Assembly: GCA_003105195.1 (NCBI GenBank)
Contig: PQAH01000078.1
Location: forward strand, 1 to 38,867
From: Bradyrhizobiaceae bacterium
Lineage (GTDB): Bacteria > Pseudomonadota > Alphaproteobacteria > Rhizobiales > Xanthobacteraceae
DNA: 38,867 nt
Direction of reading: 5' to 3'
The notes below the pieces were generated by a model. The model did no database searches and had not been told where the DNA came from. It saw nothing but the letters and a program-made list of their open reading frames with translations. Every line of letters starts with the position of its first letter. Within the stretch, counting starts at the first letter, position 1. Below, piece by piece: positions 22,638-29,876 of this stretch. Made by a program: the position numbers and the translations under genes.

Positions 22638-23501
22638 CTAAGGCCCGAGAAACTCCTTGGTCCAGCGCGCGTAGTCGGACTGGCGCGTGACGCGCGCCAT
22701 CAGCTCGGCGGAGGCGAGGCCCGTGAGCGCACCGGGCCTGGCGCCGTCGCGCAGCGCCTTCAGGGTGGCGTGCACGGCCGCGACCGCAGCCATGACGGGC
22801 GCGTGGCCCTGGAGGCAGACGCGGACATTGCGGGCGCCGAGATAGTCGAGGTCCTGCAATTCGGCGGCGGCGCCGCCCAGCGCGAGCGGCAGCTTCACGG
22901 CTGATGCGACCGCGTCGAGCTCGGCGCGGGTCTTCATGCCGGTCATGAACAGCATGTCGACGCCGGCCGCCTCGTAGGCCTTCAGCCGCGCGATGGTGTC
23001 GTCGAGGCCGCTGATGCCGAGGGCGGCGGTGCGGCCGATGATCACGAGGCGCGGATCCTGGCGCGCCGCGAGCGCGGCGCGCATCTTGCCGACGCCCTCG
23101 GCGATGGTGACGAGGCGCGCGCCCTCCGCGGCGCCGAAGGCGGCCGGCAGCGCCGTGTCCTCGATGGTGAGCGCGGCGACGCCGGCGGTCTCGAGCTCCT
23201 CCACGGTGCGCATCACGTTGAGCGCATTGCCGTAGCCGTGGTCGGCGTCGACGATCAGGGGCAGCCGGCCGGCACGATTGATGCGATGGGCCTGGTCGGC
23301 GAACTCGGTCAGGGTCAGCACGACGATGTCGGGGGCGCCGAGCACCGCGAGCGCGGCGACCGAGCCCGCGAGCATGCCGGCCGCATAGCCGAGCTCCTCG
23401 GCGATCCGCGCCGAGACCGGGTCGTAGACCGAGCCCGGAAAAATGCAGCGGCCGCCCTCCACGATGGCGCGGAAGCGCTCGCGCCGTTCTCCCCAGTCCA
23501 T
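22638..23501 (-). CDS. isocitrate lyase/PEP mutase superfamily, oxaloacetate decarboxylase-like
   Basis: 287 residues from ATG 23501, with GGGGAGGCG upstream; this is the length of Pseudomonas PA4872, a characterised oxaloacetate decarboxylase of this superfamily, which it closely resembles as I recall it. Shared segments include the start F-x-GSVYDPVSARIAEELGY, metal-site region IVDADHGYGNALNVMRTVEELE, and gating-loop region TIEDTALPAAFG. The stretch IIGRTAALG differs from the common RTN/RTD form. The product probably decarboxylates oxaloacetate or a related 2-oxo acid using Mg2+; another activity such as C-C lyase is possible. Confidence 0.85.
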   Translation of the reverse strand: MDWGERRERFRAIVEGGRCIFPGSVYDPVSARIAEELGYAAGMLAGSVAALAVLGAPDIVVLTLTEFADQAHRINRAGRLPLIVDADHGYGNALNVMRTVEELETAGVAALTIEDTALPAAFGAAEGARLVTIAEGVGKMRAALAARQDPRLVIIGRTAALGISGLDDTIARLKAYEAAGVDMLFMTGMKTRAELDAVASAVKLPLALGGAAAELQDLDYLGARNVRVCLQGHAPVMAAVAAVHATLKALRDGARPGALTGLASAELMARVTRQSDYARWTKEFLGP

Positions 23502-23643
23502 CTTCGCCTCCCCGGATCGTCGTCTCTCGCGGGCGCTTCTATCATCCGGAACGTCGCCGTGTCCCGGTCCGTGGCCTTCGGGGATGGACCACGCTAAATT
23601 CACCGGATCGCGGCGATCGTCCGCGTCGACAGGTGCGTGGCCG

Positions 23644-24480
23644 ATGGCGTCGTCTTTCGTCTCGCGGGTCCTGGCCGCGGCGGCGCTCCTGGCGCTGCCG
23701 GCGACGGCGCACGGGGAAAGCCGGCTCGAGGCGCACTACACCCTCTCGGTCGCCCGCATCCCGCTCGGCACCGTCGCCTGGACCGTGGAGGTCGACGCCG
23801 GCTCCTATGGCGCGGCCGCGACCGGCGCGGCGCGCGGCGTGCTGCGCATCATCACGAGCGGCACCGGCACCCTGACGACGCGCGGCCTGATCCGGGACGG
23901 GCGGCCGGTGCCGGCGCTGTTCACGGCCGACATGGTGTCGGACGGCGAGACCAGCCGCGTGAAGATGGCGCTCGACAACGGCGACGTGAAGGATCTCGTC
24001 CTCAGCGCGCCCGCGCACCCGGATCGGGTGCCGATCACCGAGGCGCATCGCCGCGGCGTGACCGACCCGCTGAGCGCCATGCTGGCCCCGGCGGGCCGCA
24101 CCGGCGACGTCGTCAGCGCCGAGCCCTGCGAGCGGACGCTGCCGATCTTCGACGGTGCACGCCGCTTCGACCTGCGACTGAGCTTCAAGCGGTTCGAGGT
24201 CATCAAGCTCGCGCGAGGATACCAGGGCACGGGCGTCATCTGCGCCATGGCGTTCCAGGCCGTGGCCGGGCACCGGGCGTCGAGCCCGCTGGTCGGCTAT
24301 CTCTCGGGCGGGCGCGACATGGAGATCTGGCTCGCGCCGCTCGCGGGCACGCGACTGCTCGCGCCGGTGCGGCTCTCGGTCAGCAACATGCTGGGGGACC
24401 TGGTGCTCGCGGCCGACCGCTTCGACGTCACGGTGTCGCCCGATCCGCGCCCGGGCGGCGCCAGCGCCGGCTCGCGGTGA
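23644..24480 (+). CDS. DUF3108 domain exported protein
   Basis: 278 residues from ATG 23644. A signal peptide (MASSFVSRVLAAAALLALPATAHG) precedes ESRLEAHYTLSVARIPLGTVAW, the opening beta strands of DUF3108 proteins. Later segments include SGTGTLTTRGLIRDGRPVPALFTADMVSDGETSRVKMAL and the C-terminal GGRDMEIWLAPLAGTRLLAPVRLSVSNMLGDLVLAADRF. The family is periplasmic and of unknown function. A DUF2259-like gene begins 54 bp downstream and was probably in the same transcript before being broken. Confidence 0.85.
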   Translation: MASSFVSRVLAAAALLALPATAHGESRLEAHYTLSVARIPLGTVAWTVEVDAGSYGAAATGAARGVLRIITSGTGTLTTRGLIRDGRPVPALFTADMVSDGETSRVKMALDNGDVKDLVLSAPAHPDRVPITEAHRRGVTDPLSAMLAPAGRTGDVVSAEPCERTLPIFDGARRFDLRLSFKRFEVIKLARGYQGTGVICAMAFQAVAGHRASSPLVGYLSGGRDMEIWLAPLAGTRLLAPVRLSVSNMLGDLVLAADRFDVTVSPDPRPGGASAGSR

Positions 24481-24533
24481 CGGCCGGGGTCCCGCCGGAC
24501 CGTCTCGAGATCCTCCACGATCGGATTCCCCCA

Positions 24534-24857
24534 ATGCCTGCGAAACGCCTCCTCGCGACCCTCGCGGCTCTCCTGATCGCGCTCGCGGCCGCCCCGCTCT
24601 CGGCGCGCGAGCTCGCCGACGCGCCGGAGGTGGTCCTCCTCGGATTCTCGCCGGACGGGCGCTATTTCGCCTACGAGCAGCACGAGAACGACACCGTGTC
24701 GGATACCGCGATCGCGGCGATCGACGTGATCGACCGGCGGAGCAACAGATCGGCGCCGGGCTTCCCCTTCGGCTTCCTCGGCGGGGCGAAGGGCGAGGCG
24801 TTCCCGCTGCGCGTCGGCAAGCACAAGATCAAGATCGACGACGCGCGGGAGGGATGA
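24534..24857 (+). pseudogene. DUF2259-like exported protein, 5' fragment cut by insertion
   Basis: The frame opens with a signal peptide (MPAKRLLATLAALLIALAAAPLSA) and then VVLLGFSPDGRYFAYEQHEND, the start typical of DUF2259 predicted secreted proteins. The reading frame continues to KHKIKIDDARE and stops at TGA 24855-24857, immediately inside foreign DNA. The rest of the gene resumes in phase at 26890, beyond the island. At 107 codons it is about half the usual family length as I recall it. A truncated product may still be made and exported, but it lacks the C-terminal half. Confidence 0.75.
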
Positions 24858-26022
24858 TCAGCTTGGCCCCCTGAGCAGGCCGCTGAAGCCGGTAACCATC
24901 CTTCGGAGCCTTGGCGTGCGGAGGCCAATCGAGGAAGATCAACTCGTTCTTCTTCTTCAAGCCCGTGCAGATAGCATTCACCTCGGTAAGCCGCACGGCA
25001 TGCTTGGTCAGCACCATAGGCCAAAGCTGCTTGTAGGTGATGTGGTCCGGTGCCTTCGGTGCGAGCTCCAGGACGGCGGCCTCGGCTGCCTTCTTCGCCG
25101 CCTCCCGCTCGGCCGCGGTTTCGTTCGGCCCCATGTCATGCAGTGACGTGAACATCTCCTGTTGCCCGCTGCCGGCGACTTCGTATTCAACCTTCAGCGC
25201 CGCGCGTGTGGAGGCCTGCGCATCAAGCGCCTTGGTCTGGCATTGGCGGAATTCCTTGAGCCCGATCTCATGCCGCGTGGCGTAGAAGAGGCAGTAGAGC
25301 GTGCGGTTCGTGAGTGGTCGCAGAATCTCAGTTGGCACCACATAGGAGTAGCCGCCGATTTGCTGCAGGTTTTTCGTGAAGGCGTCGATAAGGATAGCCT
25401 TCCGCTCGTCGGCATCCGCTGCCGCGGTCAGTCGCTGCCGCCAATCGCCATAGGGCATGAGCTCGTTGAGGCCCGCGACCGTGTCGGGATCGGTGATGCT
25501 GGCCGCCCGGTTGATGAATTCGAACATGAAGTTGAACGTTACTTCCGACTTCTGCCTCGCCAACATCGGCTTCAACTTCAGAAGCGGAATGCCCCAGCCT
25601 TTCGGATCGATGAAGAAGAAAGCGAAGGCATCGCGCGGAATGTCGGCAACGATCGTCGGCACTAAGGAGATGAAATCTTCATTGTAGGTCTTGATCTCGA
25701 TGTCATGGAACTGAGGTTGGATGGTTGCCAGCTTCCCGTAGGCCTTCGGGTCTTGCTCCACCAAGAAGGCCGTCATCTTCACATCGCGGCTCTTCGTCTT
25801 CCACGTCTCTTTAGCGCGCCTGAGAGCGTTAAGCGCGATGCCGAAGCTCGTGTCCTTAAAGAGTTCATTCGCGCTCTGCCATGGGCCTGCGAAGCCGTCG
25901 ACATAAACAATGTGGCGGTAGACGCTTGCGGTCTTGAAGATCAACGCTTCAAGGTAGCGCTCAAGGAAGACGTGCTTAACGTAAGACTGCTCGCGGCCAC
26001 GATAGTCGGCAAGCAAGACCAT
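24829..26022 (-). CDS. tcmP: three-Cys-motif partner protein TcmP
   Basis: 397 residues. It matches the family named for always travelling beside DUF5131 proteins. N-terminal KHVFLERYLEALIF is followed by HIVYVDGFAGPW (41-48, a methyltransferase-like glycine loop) and later AFFFIDPKGWG (about 134-144), together suggesting a Rossmann, SAM-methyltransferase-like core. No catalytic role is established. A C-terminal region (about 290-390) resembles a small winged-helix-like extension and is weakly conserved. The gene begins 9 bp after the DUF5131 stop, so the two are co-transcribed. The last seven codons (PPARRRS) and the stop lie in the border repeat and host DNA, so the island edge falls inside or at the end of this gene. 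Confidence 0.88.
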   Translation of the reverse strand: MVLLADYRGREQSYVKHVFLERYLEALIFKTASVYRHIVYVDGFAGPWQSANELFKDTSFGIALNALRRAKETWKTKSRDVKMTAFLVEQDPKAYGKLATIQPQFHDIEIKTYNEDFISLVPTIVADIPRDAFAFFFIDPKGWGIPLLKLKPMLARQKSEVTFNFMFEFINRAASITDPDTVAGLNELMPYGDWRQRLTAAADADERKAILIDAFTKNLQQIGGYSYVVPTEILRPLTNRTLYCLFYATRHEIGLKEFRQCQTKALDAQASTRAALKVEYEVAGSGQQEMFTSLHDMGPNETAAEREAAKKAAEAAVLELAPKAPDHITYKQLWPMVLTKHAVRLTEVNAICTGLKKKNELIFLDWPPHAKAPKDGYRLQRPAQGAKLIIPPARRRS

Positions 26023-26031
26023 GGCGGGAAT

Positions 26032-26781
26032 CTATTCGGCTGCGATAACGTACGATGCAGGTGACTTCGGAAAATCGTTCCACTCGCGCCGGTCGAGCAA
26101 TCGTCCGTTCGTCTTTGGCCTCAAGCCTCCCCACTGCTTGAAGAAGAACGCAACGCGCTTCTTCTTGCACTGATCCCGGATCGATCGCACCCACGCGGCT
26201 TCCATGGGTCGCGCCTTCGGTCCGCTCTCCCCGCCGACAATCACCCAATGAATGCCGTCAAGAGGAAGATCCCCGATAGGGCCGATCAGCGGCTCGATCG
26301 AAAGGAAGCGCACACCTGCCGGAGCCTCCTGCAGGTGCCGCACGCGTGAGAGCTTGGTGCCATCCTCAATCGACACACCACACCAGATATGCGCCGGGCC
26401 CGATGAGCTCCCGTAGCGGCTTCGCAGGAAGTTGCACATCAGCGAAGAGCGCTTCGTTAGAACCTGGAAGGTGTGCCAATGCGACCTCTCCATGGTGTCG
26501 AAGACGCGCCCGATGAATTCCTTCGGCACCTCTTTGTGGAAGAGGTCGCTCATCGAATTCACGAAGATCATGCGAGGTCTTCGCCATTGAAGTGGCTGCT
26601 CGAGCCTCTCCGGTCGAAGTGTGAGGTCGAAGCCATTCTCGAACGGATGGCCGGGCGTGCCCCGGAAGCGTTCGGAGAAGCGCTCCGCATAGCAGAAGTC
26701 GCAGCCAGCACTGATCTTCGTGCAGCCCGTCACTGGGTTCCACGTCGCATCGGTCCACTCGATGGAAGACTTGTCAGCCAT
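26032..26781 (-). CDS. DUF5131 / phage Gp37-Gp68 family three-Cys protein
   Basis: 249 residues from ATG 26781; the upstream part of the open frame is not family-like. The start IEWTDATWNPVTGCTKISAGCDFCYAERF gives three cysteines, C20, C27 and C30 (C-x6-C-x2-C), which could hold an iron-sulphur cluster as in radical SAM enzymes. Other family segments are MIFVNSMSDLFHKEVP, HTFQVLTKR, IWCGVSIED, VRFLSIEPLIGPIGDL, WVIVGGESGPKARPM and AFFFKQWGG, which alternate like a TIM barrel. The family is widespread in phages and mobile regions. A radical-SAM-like role is inference; the spacing is not the classical CX3CX2C. Confidence 0.9.
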   Translation of the reverse strand: MADKSSIEWTDATWNPVTGCTKISAGCDFCYAERFSERFRGTPGHPFENGFDLTLRPERLEQPLQWRRPRMIFVNSMSDLFHKEVPKEFIGRVFDTMERSHWHTFQVLTKRSSLMCNFLRSRYGSSSGPAHIWCGVSIEDGTKLSRVRHLQEAPAGVRFLSIEPLIGPIGDLPLDGIHWVIVGGESGPKARPMEAAWVRSIRDQCKKKRVAFFFKQWGGLRPKTNGRLLDRREWNDFPKSPASYVIAAE

Positions 26782-26801
26782 GCGCTTCGCCTTTAACGCG
26801 A

Positions 26802-26830
26802 ATCGTATCACGGCAGGACTCCACGCCCAA
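26802..26830 (-). promoter_or_regulatory. candidate promoter of the DUF5131-tcmP operon
   Basis: On the minus strand TTGGGC (26825-26830) is separated by exactly 17 bp from TACGAT (26802-26807), ending 20 bp before the DUF5131 ATG. It lies inside the island, so the module does not depend on host transcription. Confidence 0.5.
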
Positions 26831-26889
26831 GGCAGAATTGAAAGCTGGCACACTTCCTGCTCATTCAGCCCCGCCACCGCAAAACCTGC

Positions 26890-27176
26890 GCGCAGGAGGC
26901 GAGGTCGCAGGACCATCGCATCGTGGTGAGCGTCGAGGCCTTCGCGGGCGACGACGCGGCGCGCGAGAAACCGGGCGCCCGACCGAGGTCGAGGTTCCCT
27001 GGGCGGCGGGCGAAAATGAATGCGCGGCTTCGGTGCGCGTCACCGATATCGTCGAGGCCCCGGCCGGAGCCGGCACGTCGCGCGCCGTCGTGGTCGTGAT
27101 GCTGGCGATCGCATGGGGCAGCCATGCGGAGACGAGCCGCTACTTCGCGACATTCGTGGCGCTGCCGCAGCCCTAG
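26890..27176 (+). pseudogene. DUF2259-like exported protein, 3' fragment with an extra frameshift
   Basis: From the right border repeat the frame reads QEARSQDHRIVVSVEAF and AGDDAAREK, in phase with the 5' fragment. Around 26970 the coding-like sequence moves to the next frame and continues as RPTEVEVPWAAGENECAASV, then TDIVEAP, SRAVVVVML and YFATFVALPQP, ending at TAG 27174-27176. The hydrophobic strand followed by YFATF resembles the C-terminus of DUF2259 proteins. No start or ribosome binding site is present. The frameshift indicates that the gene is decaying, or that the boundary region is more rearranged than a simple insertion. Confidence 0.6.
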
Positions 27177-27381
27177 CCTCGACGCACGCGGATGCACCGG
27201 CGCCTCGTCACGAGTCCGTGATCTCGCGCCGCATCGGCGCGGTTGCGCGCGCAAGCGTTCGTTAAGCGCGGTGCGGCGAGAATGCATGTCCGGCGCGGCC
27301 GTGTTTGGCACGGGGTGTTGCGGCCGCGCACTGGCGCGGCGGCGGCCAGCGGATTAGGTTCGCGACGACCAGGGAGTCGGA

Positions 27382-28677
27382 ATGGGAGCGGTCGGGTCGG
27401 TGCGTGCCGCGTCGAAGACCAGCCGCCCGGGAGACGGGCGCGTTTCAAAGGGACGTCGCGGCCGCGTGCGGCACGCGATCGTGGCGGCTGCGCTCGGCCT
27501 GATCGCAGTGGGTTCCGTGGCGCCGGCGGCCGCATGGCACACGCCCGGCCTGGAGCGCTGGCGCGGCTACGATCCCTACTGGCGGCCTTATGCGATTCCG
27601 CCCCGCCCGCCCGCCCGGCCCAGGAAGCGCGCGCGGCCGGCCGAGCCGGCCCGGACGGGGCTCGCCGAGATCGCCAAGGGCCAGCTCCACATCGTGATCT
27701 CGCTCAACGCCCAGCGCCTGCAGGTCTATTCGGACGGGCTGCGGGTCGCGGAGTCGCCCGTGTCGACCGGCACCGCCAGCCATCCGACGCCCACGGGCCT
27801 GTTCAACGTCATCCAGAAGAACCGCTTCCACCGCTCCAACCTCTACAGCAACGCGCCGATGCCCTTCATGCAGCGGCTGACCTGGTCGGGCATCGCGCTG
27901 CACGAGGGGCACTTGCCGGGCTATCCGGCCTCGCATGGCTGCATCCGCCTGCCGCGGGCCTTCGCGCAGGAGCTCTGGCGCACGACGCGGCTCGGCGTGC
28001 GGGTGATCGTCGCGCAGGACGAGGTGGCGCCGGTCGCGATCGCGCACGCTCAGCTCGCCGCCCTGGCGCCGAAGCCCGATGAGGAGGAGGCGCCGACGCG
28101 GTCGACGGAGACGGCCGCGCCCGTCAGGATGGCGGCCGCGAGCATCACGGATGCGGGCGCCGAGCAGGCGCCGGCGGCGACGCGAGAGGACGGCTCCGCG
28201 GACGTAACCGGCATCCTCGCCGCCAAGGACCTGCCGCTGCGGCCCGGACCGGTCTCGCTGTTCGTGAGCCGCAAGGACGGCAAGCTCTACGTACGCAAGG
28301 GCTTCGAGCCGATCTACAGCGCGCCCGTCACGATCCGCGACAAGGACAAGCCGCTCGGCACGCATCTGTTCACCGCGCTGTCGTCGGACGGCGACCGGGC
28401 CCTGCGCTGGACCGTGATCTCGCTCGCCGACACCACGAACCGGCGCATCGCGGCCTCCGAGCCGCACGGCAATCGCGGCCGCCGCGCGCGCGCGGCCGAG
28501 ACGCCCCCGCCTTCCACGGTCCAGGCGACGGCCGCGCTCGAACGGATCCAGATCCCGCAAGACGCCGTCGACTTCGTCTCGGATCTCGTGTCGCCGGGCG
28601 CCGCGCTCATCGTCTCGGACCAGGGGCTCGGCCACGAGACCGGTCTCGGGACCGACTTCATCATCGTCACGCAATAG
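27382..28677 (+). CDS. L,D-transpeptidase (YkuD) with a second degenerate YkuD-like domain
   Basis: 431 residues with an N-terminal basic/hydrophobic signal or anchor (VRHAIVAAALGLIAVGSVAPAAA), a proline-rich linker, then a YkuD domain (about 95-220). The active-site motif is HEGHLPGYPASHGCIRLP with catalytic C187 and H185. The enzyme forms 3-3 peptidoglycan cross-links or anchors proteins to the wall in the periplasm. A second stretch (about 285-431) begins SLFVSRKDGKLYVRKGFEPIYSAPVTI, matching the first domain's VISLNAQRLQVYSDGLRVAESPV, but has no catalytic cysteine and ends ETGLGTDFIIVTQ. The duplicated half may be a binding module. Confidence 0.92.
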   Translation: MGAVGSVRAASKTSRPGDGRVSKGRRGRVRHAIVAAALGLIAVGSVAPAAAWHTPGLERWRGYDPYWRPYAIPPRPPARPRKRARPAEPARTGLAEIAKGQLHIVISLNAQRLQVYSDGLRVAESPVSTGTASHPTPTGLFNVIQKNRFHRSNLYSNAPMPFMQRLTWSGIALHEGHLPGYPASHGCIRLPRAFAQELWRTTRLGVRVIVAQDEVAPVAIAHAQLAALAPKPDEEEAPTRSTETAAPVRMAAASITDAGAEQAPAATREDGSADVTGILAAKDLPLRPGPVSLFVSRKDGKLYVRKGFEPIYSAPVTIRDKDKPLGTHLFTALSSDGDRALRWTVISLADTTNRRIAASEPHGNRGRRARAAETPPPSTVQATAALERIQIPQDAVDFVSDLVSPGAALIVSDQGLGHETGLGTDFIIVTQ

Positions 28678-28680
28678 CGG

Positions 28681-29691
28681 ATGGCGCCCCGGATCCCCCT
28701 GTCGGTGCTCGATCTCTCGCCGGTGACCACCGGCGCGACCGGCGCGGATGCGCTGCGCAACAGCCTCGACCTCGCGCGGCTCGCCGACCGGCTCGGCTAT
28801 GTTCGCTACTGGGTGGCCGAGCATCACAACCTCCCGACCATCGCGAGCACCGCGCCCGAGATCATGATCGGGCAGATCGCGGCCGCGACCGAGCGGCTGC
28901 GCGTCGGCTCGGGCGGCGTGATGCTGCCGAACCACGCGCCGCTGATGGTGATGGAGCGTTTCAAGGTGCTGGAGGCGCTGTTTCCGGGACGCATCGATCT
29001 CGGCATCGGCCGCGCGCCCGGAACCGATCCGGTGACCTCCCACGCGCTGCGCCGGCGGCAGGACATCAAGGAGGACGACGATTTCCTGGAGCGCTTCCAG
29101 GAGCTGATCCTGTTCGAGACCGACGGCTTCCCGGCGGGGCATCCCTATCGCAACGTGCACGCGATGCCGGCGGACGTGCCGCTGCCGCCGATCTGGCTGC
29201 TCGGCTCGAGCGGCTACAGCGCGGAGCTCGCCGCGCGCGTTGGCGCGGGCTTCGCCTTCGCGCACCATTTCTCGGATTACGACCCGGCGGCCGCCATGCT
29301 GAGCTACCGCGCGCATTTCCGGCCCTCGGGCTGGCGCGCCGCGCCCTATGCGATCCTCGGCGTCGCCGTGGTCGCGGCCGACAGCGACGCGGAGGCCGAC
29401 CGGCTGGCGCTCAGCGCCGACCTGCATTTCGTGCGCCGCGCCAAGGGCGAGTACCTGCCGCTCGCCAGCCCCGAGGAGGCCGCCGCCTATCCGTACACGC
29501 CGGTCGATCGCGAGCGCGCGCGGCACAATCGCCAGCGCCTGATCGTCGGCGCCGCCGCCACGGTGCGCGAGCGCCTGCTGGAACTGGTCACCGCGACGCA
29601 GGCCGACGAGGTGATGATCACGACCATGATCCACGACCACGGCGCGCGCCGGCGCTCCTACGAGCTGGTGGCGGACTCCTTGGCGTCCTGA
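28681..29691 (+). CDS. LLM-class flavin-dependent oxidoreductase
   Basis: 336 residues, starting 3 bp after the L,D-transpeptidase stop, so the two are probably co-transcribed. The luciferase-like monooxygenase barrel is seen in [70 protein letters not shown] and [15 protein letters not shown]. It belongs to the MsnO8-like subgroup, which uses FMN and oxygen or F420-type chemistry; the substrate is unknown. Nothing suggests a direct role in the cell wall. Confidence 0.93.
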   Translation: MAPRIPLSVLDLSPVTTGATGADALRNSLDLARLADRLGYVRYWVAEHHNLPTIASTAPEIMIGQIAAATERLRVGSGGVMLPNHAPLMVMERFKVLEALFPGRIDLGIGRAPGTDPVTSHALRRRQDIKEDDDFLERFQELILFETDGFPAGHPYRNVHAMPADVPLPPIWLLGSSGYSAELAARVGAGFAFAHHFSDYDPAAAMLSYRAHFRPSGWRAAPYAILGVAVVAADSDAEADRLALSADLHFVRRAKGEYLPLASPEEAAAYPYTPVDRERARHNRQRLIVGAAATVRERLLELVTATQADEVMITTMIHDHGARRRSYELVADSLAS

Positions 29692-29876
29692 GCGCTTCGG
29701 CTCACCGCCATGTTAAGGGATAGTGAACGGATCCTTACTTAGAACGGGACCAGCGGCTCCACCTGGGGCAGAGCCGGTCGCACGCGATCGGCGGACTGCG
29801 CGAAGTTGTCTCGAACGTGCCTTCATGCTGCCTCAACTGGCCCGCACAAAGACCGGGGATTTTCCGAGGATTGCCA

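Larger units (their letters stand above)
24843..26899. mobile_element. two-gene island (DUF5131-TcmP) inserted in the DUF2259-like gene
   Basis: The island occupies about 2.05 kb between GCGCGGGAGG (24843-24852) and GCGCAGGAGG (26890-26899), a 9/10 direct repeat. Both copies fall in the same codon phase of the host gene (A-R/Q-E), so excision at the repeat restores a continuous host frame. The interior encodes only the DUF5131 and TcmP genes, with a promoter of their own, and its DNA is visibly richer in A/T than the flanks. No transposase, integrase or long terminal inverted repeat is present; an 8-bp TGAGCAGG occurs inverted near both ends (24872 and 26863) and may be chance. Exact ends need an empty-site comparison. 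Confidence 0.65.

Noticed and set aside
24872..26863. TGAGCAGG in inverted orientation near both island ends as terminal inverted repeats
   Set aside because: It is only 8 bp, lies at unequal distance from the two borders (19 and 26 bp), and is not at the tips; kept only as a remark in the island entry.
26865..27311. Long minus-strand open frames over the DUF2259 3' remnant
   Set aside because: They are antisense shadows in GC-rich DNA with Arg/Ala-rich translations and no family-like motif; the plus strand explains the region better.
29711..29740. Imperfect TTAAGGGAT...ATCCTTA inverted repeat upstream of the second L,D-transpeptidase
   Set aside because: The arms do not align without a gap and no promoter element is linked to it; too weak to call an operator.
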